Of a stretch of 64,000 bases of DNA, positions 50,953 through 60,955 are shown one piece after another; the stretch's first letter is position 1; each line of letters starts with the position of its first letter. Origin of the DNA: Candidatus Mediterraneibacter avicola (GTDB taxonomy: Bacteria > Bacillota > Clostridia > Lachnospirales > Lachnospiraceae); contig DXDR01000010.1 in NCBI GenBank assembly GCA_019115385.1, positions 1-64,000 on the forward strand, read 5' to 3'. The notes below the pieces were generated by a model. It had not been told where the DNA came from. It was given only the letters and a program-made list of their open reading frames with translations, and did no database searches. The translations under genes were made by a program, and so were the position numbers.

Positions 50953-53900
50953 TCATGTCCTTTCCTGTTCCGGCTCCCGTCTTCTTCGTTTTCTGATATT
51001 CCTTCTCACAAGCACCGCAGATACGCCGCCCGCCGCGATCAGGATTACGCCCGCTATGGTTCCGATCATAAGAGGTCTGTTTGTGTACCAGCGGATAAAC
51101 AGGTTCTGTGTCACGTAAAAGTCTGATACTGTATATTCGCTTCTGTTTCCCGCAGCATCCAGTGCGGTGACTACAATTTTCTGCGGCGTATCACTGTTTG
51201 CCAGTTCAAATGTATACCGGTTATCCTGAACTGTCAGGGGCGCATCTTCTCCGTTCACCGATACAGTCACATCTTCGAGGATCAGATTATCCTCCACTGC
51301 AAATTCGGCCGTTTTGCTGTCTTCCGCATATGTCTCGCCGTCTTCTACATTAACGGCTATGATGCGCGGTGCACTTTTATCAATTCCAAAGCGGATTTCC
51401 GCTTCTTTTGTCTCGTCCGTGCTGTCATTTATATTACCGGCTCCGTCTACCGAATTCACCGTTACCGTATATATCCCCTCCTCGGCGAAGTTTGACGCCT
51501 TAAGCCGGTAGGTATACTGGCTCCAGCTTCCCCCGCCGCCGGACTCTGTAATATCGCACCCGTTCTCGCTGACGTCTGTATTCTGTCCGTTTTTTGCCAC
51601 CTTGATCTCTATGGAATCCGGATCCAGCTGATCTACATTTGTCTCTGTAATGATCAGGTCGGTTTCCTTCTGAAGGAACTTTCCGTTGATATCCTCAAAC
51701 TGCGGGCTGAATGTATATACTGACCCGAAGCGGTTTACAGAAAACCGGATCGCCTCTGAGGACTCATTTCCGGCAAGATCTGAAACCGTCGCCTGCATGG
51801 TGTAAATATCATCGTATTCCTTTTCAAACGGAAAATTATCAAACTGGAAGAAGCCCTCTTCTTCCTCGCCGTAATAGCCACCCATCAAATCTGTTTCTCC
51901 GCGGTTTGATCCGGTCAGTGTGATCTCGGCCGGACTTTCCAGATTGATATCGGACCAGCTCACCACCGGCCGGACCGCCGCTGCATTGGCAGACTGGTTC
52001 TCTAAGTCTTCAATGGCAAGTTCCGGCGCTGTATAATCCAGGACAAACGTATCTTCCGGATACTCGGACGCCTGATTTCCGGCCTTATCCGTGTATGCCA
52101 CCCGGAAGCTGTAATCTCCTTCCGCCTGGAAGTGTATGGCAGCCGTATGGGTGTCTCCGCTGCTGCTCCATTCGGAAAGAGACGGATAAGCCAGCGCGGT
52201 CCCCTCATAGGAAGCCTCTCCTGACAGGCTGAATCTGCTGGTCTCAAAGTTATGCTCTTCTATGGTGATCACAGCGGTCCGGGGCGCATTATAATAGTTT
52301 CCGTTCTGCCCGTCTGTGTTGTCGTACTCTACCCGCAGAGACGGCGCGGTTTTGTCAATTACAAACTGATCGGGTCCGTAAGTCTGCGCCTCGTTCCCCG
52401 CCAGATCCCGGCTTGTGATCCGGAAGGTATAGTCCCCGTCTCTGTCAAACAGAACCCGTGTTGTATGTGTGGTATTATCCGGGTTGTCACCGTCCGCCGT
52501 CCCTTCCCACTCCACTTCTTCCATACGGACATTTTCTCCGTCTCTTGTCACCGTCAGCGCCGTATTCTCTGCGTCAAAGTTGCGCTCTCTGATGGTGATT
52601 ACAGCGGTTCTGTCCGCGTTGTAATATTCCCCCTCTGAGATGAATCCTTCGTCATATTCATTGTTGTCATAGGACACTTCAATTACAGGCGCGCTTTTAT
52701 CAATGTCAAAAGTCTGGCGGGATGTGGTGGTGTTCCCCGCACGGTCTGTCATCCGCAGCATAACCGTAATGTCGCAGCTGTCGGCACTTACCGGCAGAGT
52801 CATATTCATGGCGGTGATCAGATTCCGGTCGGATGCCGCCGCACTCCAGCCTTCCGTATCCCCTGTCATCACGCCTTCCCCGTCAATATTCACGGTTCCC
52901 GCCTGATATGCGTTCTCATCAAAGGGTGTCTGAACCTGCCATTCTACCGCGCGGATGCCGGAATCCGGATCCGCAGCGTGCAGACGCACTTCAATATCTT
53001 CTCCGTACAGGTTCTGTCCTTTTGCGCTTATCAGATCCGTGCCGGGAAGTGTAATTTCTGCTTTTCCATTTTCCGCGTGCTGTTCCCCGGTCTCCAGTAC
53101 AATTCCCTCTCCATGTACATATCCTTCATCCGCTTCCGTCTCCGGGTCGTCTTCCGGCCGGTTCCCCACGCAGTCCTTTGCCATCACATACACATCCCCT
53201 TTAAAGCCGGCTTCAATAAGGAACGTAAAGACGCCGTTATCTCCTGCTTCCGCTCTCTGCGGCTGCGACGCGCCGCCGTCTGAGGATGCAAGGATATAGT
53301 ACACTTCTGAAACGCCGCTTCCCTCAATCTCTGTCTCCTGTCCGTCTTCTGTCCTCTGATACTGTGTATCTTTCGCGGTAACAGCCGCAAGGACGTCGCT
53401 CCGGAAATAATATCCGTAATCTGTCTGCGTCATGACGTCTGCAAGAGCCTCTCCGTCCCCTTCCTGATATCCGGTTCCTTCAAAAGTAATCTGCTGTATA
53501 ACCGGCGCTGTTCTGTCTACTCTGACCTGGATCTGATCTTTGCTGTCCGGGTCTGATCTGTTGCCCGCGCGGTCCTCCACCCATATAGAATAGATGGCGC
53601 TGCTCTCCTCCGAAACGGTGAACTGATACGTTCCTTCCCCCGTTATGGAGGCCGGCATGGAATCTTCATAACCGCCGGTCCCGTAGCGTACCTGAGCGAC
53701 CCCGGAGCTGCATCGGCCGGATATATCGTCCGCCTCTATCGTCACTGTCACATCGCCGCCGCTCCAGTCGGATGCAGGGTCTTTTGTGATCTGAGTAATG
53801 CGGGGAGGCGTATTATCTTTGTACAGGCGGAACTCTTCCGTTTCCGTATTCCCCGAAAAGTCCTCTGCCTCTACGATAACCTGATAAGAACCGTCGTCTG

Positions 53901-55881
53901 CGATCACACAGTCTTCTGTACTGACAGTCAGGATTTTGCTGTTTTCTCTGGATGAAAAGGTCTGGTTTGCCAGCACCTGTCCATTGACACGGACTCTTAA
54001 TTTATGAATCCCGGAATTTACCCCGCCCCTGTCATCTGACACTGTGATATTCAAAACCGTGTCATCCCGGTAACATGGATACTCCACACCGTCCACCGTG
54101 ATCATTGTATCTGGAGATTCCGATTTCTCTATAAAGATCCGGGGCTTTGTATTTTCAAGCACAACTGTGCCGCTGCCGCTGTAATCCGATGTATTTCCCG
54201 CCTGATCTGCCGCCTGGGCATATATGACGTCCTCAAATGCCAGTGTGTCTCCCTCTGTGATATCCTCTGCCGGAACTGTAAATACCGCCTTTCCGTTTTC
54301 AGGGATTACAGGGGATGCCAGTTCTGTATATCTTTCGCCTTCTTTCCGGTACAGGCTGACGGACGCGAGCCCGGAACCATACCGGTCGTCAGATGCTGTA
54401 ACCGTGATTCTGACCGGCCTGACGCCGAATGCCTGGTCCTGCAAAGCTTCATATTCTTTCAAAGCATTTCCGTCAATATCCGTAATCTCCATTTTTTCGA
54501 TCACCGGCTGTTCCAGGTCGATATCTGCCGTATACAGCGCCGGAGCTGATACGTTGCCTGCCGCGTCCACTGCATAAATATAGAATGCTTTATTCTGGAC
54601 CGAATTGATAAACAGACTTCTTTTTATTTTAAAGGTATAGCTCCCATCCGTGTTCTTCGATGCCTCGCCGATCTCCTCCAGGCTGCCGTCATCCTTCAGA
54701 ACAGTCTCCACATAGACTTTATCTATGCCGGAGGCGATGCCTGACGTCTCCCCCGGTACATCCTCTGCCGTAATGGTCAGCGTAATCTCCCGTTTCAGGC
54801 TGATCACGCCATCGCCGGAGGCGCTGATCTGAGGAGTCGCCGGCCGGGTAAGATCGATTCTGGTCGTCACAGTCTCTGTATCTGTTTTTCCGGCATTGCT
54901 CTCCGCCTGTATCGTCCACGTTGTCTCCCGCTCTTCTTTTGGCACTGTAAAATGATAGACTCCATTCTCATCTGCCGTCAGTTCTGTCTCGGCGCTCCCG
55001 CCGGCATCTGAGCGATATGAGACTTTCTTTATGCCTGATACCGGCGTTTCTACCCGAAACTGTACCTCCGTCTCCTGATTGGTCCATTCCGTGTCCGGCG
55101 TGCGGGACAGTTCCCGGATAACAGGCCCGTTTACTTCACAGCGTATCTTCACTTCCCGGCGGGTATAATTTCCCGCCCGGTCATATGCTGTGATGTAGCC
55201 GGAACCCGCATAATCTTCTCCCGGGATCTGAAGTTCATAACACCTGTCCGTCTCATTGTACTTAATTTCCTGATAAGAGGCTTCTCCCTCCGGGACAGAC
55301 TCCCCGGGAAGAACATTCTCTGATCTGGAAAAAATAACAAGCCCCGCGCCGGAAGCTGCGGCGTCTGTTCCGTCCGCCACCTGAAACCGGATCGTATAAG
55401 CCCCGGAAACCCAGGAACCGTCATCCGCCTGTTCCCCTGTCACATTTTCTATAACGGGAGCTTCCCCATCCTTCTTCATGGATAACGTCAGCGTATGTCC
55501 GTCCGCCGTGTCGGCTCCATCCAGAATCCCGGATGTTTCCAGAAGGATCTCTGTTCTCCACCGACCGTCTTCTTCTCCCAGTCGCAGAGTCTGCACAACC
55601 TCATAGTCTGTGTCTGAATAATCTGCATAAAACCCTTCCTCCGGGATGATCATGATCTGCAGCCTGCCTTCTGCCTCCTGATATTTCCAGGTGATCTCTT
55701 CCGTTCCGGCCAGCAGTCCCAGCTCGGAGGGATCTGTCAACAGTTCCCCGCTTTGGTCAAACTCCAGGACAATAGTCTCCTTTTTCTCTTCTCCCTCTGC
55801 CTGCACGGCCAGTCCGCCGCAGGGAATGCTGCTGCCCAGTATCAAAAGCGCTGCCAGCGCCGCTGTAATCCGCCTCTTCAT
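50953..55881 (-). CDS. Giant (1642 aa) secreted Ig-like-repeat surface protein with C-terminal TM anchor
   Basis: Signal peptide MKRRITAALAALLILGSSIPCGG; many repeats ending D(R/K)AGN; C-term TM plus RRNIRKRRRR; no LPXTG motif. Confidence 0.8.
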   Translation of the reverse strand: MKRRITAALAALLILGSSIPCGGLAVQAEGEEKKETIVLEFDQSGELLTDPSELGLLAGTEEITWKYQEAEGRLQIMIIPEEGFYADYSDTDYEVVQTLRLGEEDGRWRTEILLETSGILDGADTADGHTLTLSMKKDGEAPVIENVTGEQADDGSWVSGAYTIRFQVADGTDAAASGAGLVIFSRSENVLPGESVPEGEASYQEIKYNETDRCYELQIPGEDYAGSGYITAYDRAGNYTRREVKIRCEVNGPVIRELSRTPDTEWTNQETEVQFRVETPVSGIKKVSYRSDAGGSAETELTADENGVYHFTVPKEERETTWTIQAESNAGKTDTETVTTRIDLTRPATPQISASGDGVISLKREITLTITAEDVPGETSGIASGIDKVYVETVLKDDGSLEEIGEASKNTDGSYTFKIKRSLFINSVQNKAFYIYAVDAAGNVSAPALYTADIDLEQPVIEKMEITDIDGNALKEYEALQDQAFGVRPVRITVTASDDRYGSGLASVSLYRKEGERYTELASPVIPENGKAVFTVPAEDITEGDTLAFEDVIYAQAADQAGNTSDYSGSGTVVLENTKPRIFIEKSESPDTMITVDGVEYPCYRDDTVLNITVSDDRGGVNSGIHKLRVRVNGQVLANQTFSSRENSKILTVSTEDCVIADDGSYQVIVEAEDFSGNTETEEFRLYKDNTPPRITQITKDPASDWSGGDVTVTIEADDISGRCSSGVAQVRYGTGGYEDSMPASITGEGTYQFTVSEESSAIYSIWVEDRAGNRSDPDSKDQIQVRVDRTAPVIQQITFEGTGYQEGDGEALADVMTQTDYGYYFRSDVLAAVTAKDTQYQRTEDGQETEIEGSGVSEVYYILASSDGGASQPQRAEAGDNGVFTFLIEAGFKGDVYVMAKDCVGNRPEDDPETEADEGYVHGEGIVLETGEQHAENGKAEITLPGTDLISAKGQNLYGEDIEVRLHAADPDSGIRAVEWQVQTPFDENAYQAGTVNIDGEGVMTGDTEGWSAAASDRNLITAMNMTLPVSADSCDITVMLRMTDRAGNTTTSRQTFDIDKSAPVIEVSYDNNEYDEGFISEGEYYNADRTAVITIRERNFDAENTALTVTRDGENVRMEEVEWEGTADGDNPDNTTHTTRVLFDRDGDYTFRITSRDLAGNEAQTYGPDQFVIDKTAPSLRVEYDNTDGQNGNYYNAPRTAVITIEEHNFETSRFSLSGEASYEGTALAYPSLSEWSSSGDTHTAAIHFQAEGDYSFRVAYTDKAGNQASEYPEDTFVLDYTAPELAIEDLENQSANAAAVRPVVSWSDINLESPAEITLTGSNRGETDLMGGYYGEEEEGFFQFDNFPFEKEYDDIYTMQATVSDLAGNESSEAIRFSVNRFGSVYTFSPQFEDINGKFLQKETDLIITETNVDQLDPDSIEIKVAKNGQNTDVSENGCDITESGGGGSWSQYTYRLKASNFAEEGIYTVTVNSVDGAGNINDSTDETKEAEIRFGIDKSAPRIIAVNVEDGETYAEDSKTAEFAVEDNLILEDVTVSVNGEDAPLTVQDNRYTFELANSDTPQKIVVTALDAAGNRSEYTVSDFYVTQNLFIRWYTNRPLMIGTIAGVILIAAGGVSAVLVRRNIRKRRRREPEQERT

Positions 55882-55887
55882 CTTATA

Positions 55888-56373
55888 TCAGCCCTCCCGC
55901 CTGGTATCTGGGTACTGTTCCCCATCTTCCAGAATCTCTGTCTGCGTATCTGTACCGTCTGTCAGGATTTCTGTTTCTGCATCCGGCTCTTCTGCCAGGA
56001 TCTCCGTACCTGCATCCGGCTCTTCTCTCAGGATCTCTGTACCGTCCATATCTTCCAGAGATATTGAGGCAGACCCTGTTCCCGGAAATGTCCCGGTCCG
56101 CCCGGCCGGCGCCGGCTTCCCGGTCAGCGGAGAGGTCCGCCCGGCAGTGCGGACGCTTTTTGCCGCTCCTCCTTTTCGCCGGGTCCGCTCCTTTCTTCCC
56201 TCCTGTTTTGCTTCATATTCTTCGATCTGTTTCCTTGCGGTTCTGCCTGTGATATCGCCGATCACTTCCGGTATACCCAGCTTAAACCAGGAGACAGCCG
56301 CCAGGAGCAGACACAGCCCGCTGACAGCAAAGCTTACGATTGCCACAATATGAAAAATTTCCGCCTGTTCCAT
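55888..56373 (-). CDS. Small membrane protein with four 11-residue-spaced TEIL repeats
   Basis: TM, basic linker, tail DGTEILREEPDAGTEILAEEPDAETEILTDGTDTQTEILEDGEQ. Confidence 0.75.
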   Translation of the reverse strand: MEQAEIFHIVAIVSFAVSGLCLLLAAVSWFKLGIPEVIGDITGRTARKQIEEYEAKQEGRKERTRRKGGAAKSVRTAGRTSPLTGKPAPAGRTGTFPGTGSASISLEDMDGTEILREEPDAGTEILAEEPDAETEILTDGTDTQTEILEDGEQYPDTRREG

Positions 56374-56384
56374 CTGTCTCCCTC

Positions 56385-58112
56385 CTAATCTCCGTAATGA
56401 TCCGGATTTTCCTGCTTCACGCTGTCCGGGATTCTTGAATCGGTAAATGCTCTTTCTACCGCCGCTCTGGCTGCGTCCAGTCTGCCAGTCACTGTATTTT
56501 TCAGTTCCTCCGTTTTATCCGTAGTCGCATCCAGGCCGGACAACCCGGCGTCTGCCTGATTTATAAGCGCTTCCAGTTCTTCCTGTGAGATTCCGTCTGC
56601 CCGGAACTTTCTCGCGTAAGTCTCGACTGCGTCGACATCCAGCCGGTATACTTCCAGTGTGACGATCTCCGCTTCATCCGGATTCTGGGATACCTGTTCT
56701 GTCAGTCTCTTAAGGTCTTCAAAATACGGCGCATATTTCCCTGCATCTGAGGCTTCTTCAATATCCATGGTGATATTCTCGTTAAAGGCTCCGATATCCC
56801 GGTATACTTCTGCCATCTCTGCATTCTCAAATCCGCCGCCAAAGTCAAGGGCGTCCTCAAACCACTGTACCGCTCCCTTCATTTTGGTGACGAAGTTTGT
56901 CTCCCCGTTTCCATAATCGTAATAGTACCAGTACAGTTTTCCGATCTCAAAGGCCAGTTCCGGGTAGTTTTCTGTCCCCTGCAGTTCTTCCAGATTCTGA
57001 TAGAGGGCCCTGGTAAGCTGTGCCTCTTCTTCCTGTCCAAAGGACAGATCTGCTTTGTATGTATTGGCCAGTTCCTCGTATGGCTGTGTCTCTTCGGGCT
57101 TCAGCGCGATGCACTGCATGAGAAGATCCTCTTTCTCATTCTGATCGGTTTCTCTTTCTGCCCGCCGGTAGATGGCGTCAAAATTCCGGGTGTTTGCCCA
57201 GTTCTCCAGGGACAGTCCCAGGAAGCCGCCGGCCAGAAAAATCACGAAGCCTGCGGCCGCCGCGGTAAATATGCGGATTTTCTTTTTCTGCGCCGCCCGG
57301 TAAACGTCGTCTTCCTCCTCATAGTGATCAAGCGCGTAAAATAGCTCTGCACAGGACTGATATCTTTCAGCCGGATTAGACTTTACACATTTTGCTATGA
57401 TGTTCTCCAGCCCTCCTGACAGAGCAGGATTCCAGTAACGGATGGGATAGAATTCATAGGGCGGTTCTGTGGGCGCCTGGCCGGTCAGCGCCTGATAAAG
57501 CGTCACGCCCAGACTGTATATATCTGTTCTCGCGTCTGTCTGGCCCTGGCCGCCGAACTGCTCCGGGGCCGCATAGCCTTTGGTTCCCAGCTGAACTGTA
57601 TCTGTCACAGCTCCTTCTTTGTATTCTCTGGCAATCCCAAAATCAATAAGGCGGATATTCCCATCCGGCCGTATCATGATATTTCCCGGTTTCAGATCTC
57701 TGTATATCACGGGAGGCTTCCTGGTGTGCAGATAGGAAAGCACATCGCACAGCTGCTTCGCCCACTCCAGCACGTCCTCCTCCGGCTGCGGGCCTTCGCG
57801 CTCCAGGATCCGGCTGAGCGGTTCCCCTTCTATGTAATCCATAATGACATAAATGGTGTCTCTGCTGTCAATGATATCCACGATTCTGGGGAGGGCCGGA
57901 TGATCCAGCTTTTTCATCAGATTTGCCTCGGCCACAAGACTCTGAATGATAATATGGCTCTCCTTGTCGTCTGCCTTGTGCCGGATCTCTTTTACCGCCC
58001 ACTGCTTATTCAGATGCTGATCCATGGCGAGATATACCGTCGACATCCCGCCTTTTCCGATCTGCTTCAATATTTCATATTTCCCGTCTATAAGTGTTCC
58101 TATCTCTGCCAC
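56385..58112 (-). CDS. Membrane Ser/Thr protein kinase (PknB/PrkC-type, no PASTA)
   Basis: IGKGGMSTVYLA, AVKEI, YRDLKPGNIM, IDFGIA, GTKGYAAPEQF; TM then helical extracellular region. Confidence 0.93.
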   Translation of the reverse strand: MAEIGTLIDGKYEILKQIGKGGMSTVYLAMDQHLNKQWAVKEIRHKADDKESHIIIQSLVAEANLMKKLDHPALPRIVDIIDSRDTIYVIMDYIEGEPLSRILEREGPQPEEDVLEWAKQLCDVLSYLHTRKPPVIYRDLKPGNIMIRPDGNIRLIDFGIAREYKEGAVTDTVQLGTKGYAAPEQFGGQGQTDARTDIYSLGVTLYQALTGQAPTEPPYEFYPIRYWNPALSGGLENIIAKCVKSNPAERYQSCAELFYALDHYEEEDDVYRAAQKKKIRIFTAAAAGFVIFLAGGFLGLSLENWANTRNFDAIYRRAERETDQNEKEDLLMQCIALKPEETQPYEELANTYKADLSFGQEEEAQLTRALYQNLEELQGTENYPELAFEIGKLYWYYYDYGNGETNFVTKMKGAVQWFEDALDFGGGFENAEMAEVYRDIGAFNENITMDIEEASDAGKYAPYFEDLKRLTEQVSQNPDEAEIVTLEVYRLDVDAVETYARKFRADGISQEELEALINQADAGLSGLDATTDKTEELKNTVTGRLDAARAAVERAFTDSRIPDSVKQENPDHYGD

Positions 58113-58175
58113 CTTACTGCTGCCTCCTGTGTATCCTCCGCCGCTTCTGCCTGCCGGTAAAAGCAGCGGATATTT

Positions 58176-58712
58176 CTAACCTCTCTGCATCCTGCCGCTG
58201 CAAAATGCATGTATATTCTGCAGAATTGGTTCCCTTGTCTGTTCATCCGCCAGATACAGGATCTGGCGGTCCGTTTCCCCGGTCTGCCGGAAATCTTTCG
58301 CAGTTTCCCCCGCTTCCCCGCATATACGCAGGACTGGGCGGGAGCAGATTTCCAGCATCTGATGCCGGTCGCTGTAACGGATGCTCACAATATCTCTGCT
58401 TCCCATGTCATAGATCTCCTTCCGTTTCCCTTTTCCGTCATGGCGGTCCAGATCCCGGTAAATGATCCGTATAGCATCTTTGTCAAACTGTATTTCCGTA
58501 AGCACATTTTCCACAATTACAGGGGAGCCCTTCTGCGCCAGGAATCCGATCCCCACAAGCACCAGCCAAAGCGTAACGACTGAAAAGCCGTCCAGGGCTG
58601 TCTTCAGTACAAACAGCAGAAGGAGCGCCGCTCCCAGAAGCCGGAGCAGTATCTTCTTCTGCGCTTTTCTGTTTTCAAATTTCATTGCATTGCGGAAAAA
58701 AAAGTTCTTCAA
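58176..58712 (-). CDS. Two-TM membrane protein with C-terminal beta (PH/YxeM-like) domain
   Basis: N-terminal TM pair and beta-rich C-terminus; in T7SS-associated gene string. Confidence 0.55.
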   Translation of the reverse strand: MKNFFFRNAMKFENRKAQKKILLRLLGAALLLLFVLKTALDGFSVVTLWLVLVGIGFLAQKGSPVIVENVLTEIQFDKDAIRIIYRDLDRHDGKGKRKEIYDMGSRDIVSIRYSDRHQMLEICSRPVLRICGEAGETAKDFRQTGETDRQILYLADEQTREPILQNIHAFCSGRMQRG

Positions 58713-58754
58713 TCTGTTTCCCTCTTCCTGATGTTTCTGCGGTCTTCTGATTCC

Positions 58755-59051
58755 TCAGATATTCTGTCCCAGCGTGTGTACCTTGCCGTACACATTTTCA
58801 TACTCTGTTTTTGCTTCTTCCAGACAGTTCTTCAGATGTTCCAGTATGGCTTCCTGCCTTTTCATATTCTTCTTCCACGAATCATCATATGTGGCAAAAT
58901 ACTGTTTGCTGGCGCCTGACTTCCAGTCCGTGCTTTTCAGGGTATTTATGGCGCTGTCAAGATCGTCAAAAGCTGTCTGGATTTCTGTGATCGCTGTGCT
59001 GTACACCTTGATGGTATCGCCAAGCTGTGTCAAATCTACTCTGATATTCAT
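58755..59051 (-). CDS. WXG100-like (EsxA superfamily) protein
   Basis: 98 aa, helix-W-x-G (STDWKSGASKQ)-helix. Confidence 0.75.
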   Translation of the reverse strand: MNIRVDLTQLGDTIKVYSTAITEIQTAFDDLDSAINTLKSTDWKSGASKQYFATYDDSWKKNMKRQEAILEHLKNCLEEAKTEYENVYGKVHTLGQNI

Positions 59052-59075
59052 CTTTCTCCTCCTTCCGGCCGTCTG

Positions 59076-60371
59076 CTAAAGGCTGAAAAACTGATTCAGC
59101 ACAGTGCTCATCGCAAGTCCTTTTTCCTTGTACTCCCGCGCCTTCTTTTCATCATTGAGATCCTCATATATCAGTCCTTTGACAAAATATGCCTCGCCGA
59201 ATTTCTGATCCGAGATTGTGATCAGATAATCTGTCATTTCCATTGCCCTGTCATACTCGCCAAGCCTGCGGTAACAGAGCGCGCGATAGAGGTAGAGTCC
59301 CAGCATCCCCGGATGTCTGGCTGACGCCATTCGGAACGTATTGGCCGCTCTCCTGTATTTTTCTTCGGCTTCTTTTTTCCTTTCCAGTCTGTCGCAGGCA
59401 ACCGCCTCATGGTACACCGCCGAATAGTAATACTGGCTGTCTCTGCCTCCTTCTATGATTTTCCGGCAGCATTCCAGAGCCTTGTCATACTCGCCGAATC
59501 CGCCGTACACCTGCATCAGGCAGTAGCACATCTCGTCGTCATAATCTTCCGCCACGATACTCTCCAGCAGCTCTTTTGTCTCATCTGCTTTCCCCATTGC
59601 AAACATCAGTTTTGCTTTTTCCTTGCGGATGGACCGGCGGTCCTGTGCATTGGCCTGAAATCTGTCGTCGATCAGTTCCAGAGCCCTATCGTACTCTTCT
59701 ACCTGCTCATAGTATTTGATCAGATCGTAGACAAATCCCAGATCATCCGGGAACAGTTCCATCGCCCGCTCAACCGCCTGTTTCGCCTCCGGATACCGCT
59801 GAAGTCCCAGAAGTGTAACAAATTTATAATGATAACCCTCAAACGTATCCGGAAGAAGTTCTATCATCTCATCTGCATTTCGCAGAGCCTCCTCGTACTT
59901 CCGCATTCCTACCAGAATTTCCATCTTTCTTAATCTGGCCTCAACCTGAAACGGATCCTCTTTGAGCAGCTTGTTCAGATAGAACAGCGCCTGCTCGTCC
60001 TTATGCATATCTATATACAGACACGCCAGGTGGTATGCGGTTCTCGGGTTCTTGTAATCGCTGTTATATGCTTTGGTCAGATAGCTGACCGCCATCTTTG
60101 CGTCCTGTTCGAGATAGGCAATATTTCCCAGATGGAAATTCGCCTCCCCGTTATTCTTATCCAGATAGAGCACTTTGTTCAGCTCTTCTTTTGCCTTATC
60201 CAGCTGATGTGTTGTGATATAAAGCTCTGCCTTATTGATATATGTCCGCAGATAAGAAGGATCTTTTTCTTCTGCCTTTCTGAAGAAATCCAGAGCTTCA
60301 TCGTATTTATCCAGCCCGTAAAGTCCTCTTCCCTGCTGATTATATTCTTCCGCCAGACTCATCTGCTGCAT
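59076..60371 (-). CDS. TPR-repeat protein
   Basis: Repeated 34-residue helical motifs (GLYGLDKYDEALDFFRKAEEKDPSY, etc.). Confidence 0.85.
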   Translation of the reverse strand: MQQMSLAEEYNQQGRGLYGLDKYDEALDFFRKAEEKDPSYLRTYINKAELYITTHQLDKAKEELNKVLYLDKNNGEANFHLGNIAYLEQDAKMAVSYLTKAYNSDYKNPRTAYHLACLYIDMHKDEQALFYLNKLLKEDPFQVEARLRKMEILVGMRKYEEALRNADEMIELLPDTFEGYHYKFVTLLGLQRYPEAKQAVERAMELFPDDLGFVYDLIKYYEQVEEYDRALELIDDRFQANAQDRRSIRKEKAKLMFAMGKADETKELLESIVAEDYDDEMCYCLMQVYGGFGEYDKALECCRKIIEGGRDSQYYYSAVYHEAVACDRLERKKEAEEKYRRAANTFRMASARHPGMLGLYLYRALCYRRLGEYDRAMEMTDYLITISDQKFGEAYFVKGLIYEDLNDEKKAREYKEKGLAMSTVLNQFFSL

Positions 60372-60889
60372 GGTACATTCTCCTTCCCTGCCACCTGCAG
60401 CCTGTATACCAGTGCAAGCAGCGCTTGTTCGTTGTCAAGTGTCCTTATAATACTGAGGTTTTTCTTTATTTTCCTTTCTTCCCATCGCCCGGTGTAGGTA
60501 AATAAAAATCTGCCGTTTAATCTGATCTTCCATTTTCCCAGGGAGAAGGAATCAATGGAATCAATCACAGAATAAAACTGGATCTGCCGGGAGCCCTGCC
60601 CGGAATAGCCGCTGTACACCAGCTTATCTGGATAGAGATACAGCTTCTGTACTTTGGATGTCCCGGAACAGTCCGCATAGTAGAGCCCCAGTCCGATCAG
60701 ACTGAATATACAGCTGAATATGCCGGTTCCCAGAATATAGCCCAGCGGCGTTCCGTAATACCATTCCCGCGGCAGCACTGCTGTCAGCAGGATGCTGAGC
60801 GCGGGCACCCCCAGCGTAACTCCGAGAAAGAGCGCCCTTCTTGGCCGCAGATACTGTTTTCTTTTCCCTTCATCTGTTTTTAATTCCAT
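60359..60889 (-). CDS. Membrane protein, two TM plus PH-like domain
   Basis: TM pair then beta-rich segment; RBS AGGAGAGGATC before ATG 60889. Confidence 0.55.
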   Translation of the reverse strand: MELKTDEGKRKQYLRPRRALFLGVTLGVPALSILLTAVLPREWYYGTPLGYILGTGIFSCIFSLIGLGLYYADCSGTSKVQKLYLYPDKLVYSGYSGQGSRQIQFYSVIDSIDSFSLGKWKIRLNGRFLFTYTGRWEERKIKKNLSIIRTLDNEQALLALVYRLQVAGKENVPCSR

Positions 60890-60955
60890 GATCCTCTCCT
60901 TCAGGCGGATATTTGCAATCCGCTTCACTGCCTGCTCATCATAACCGAACGGACG

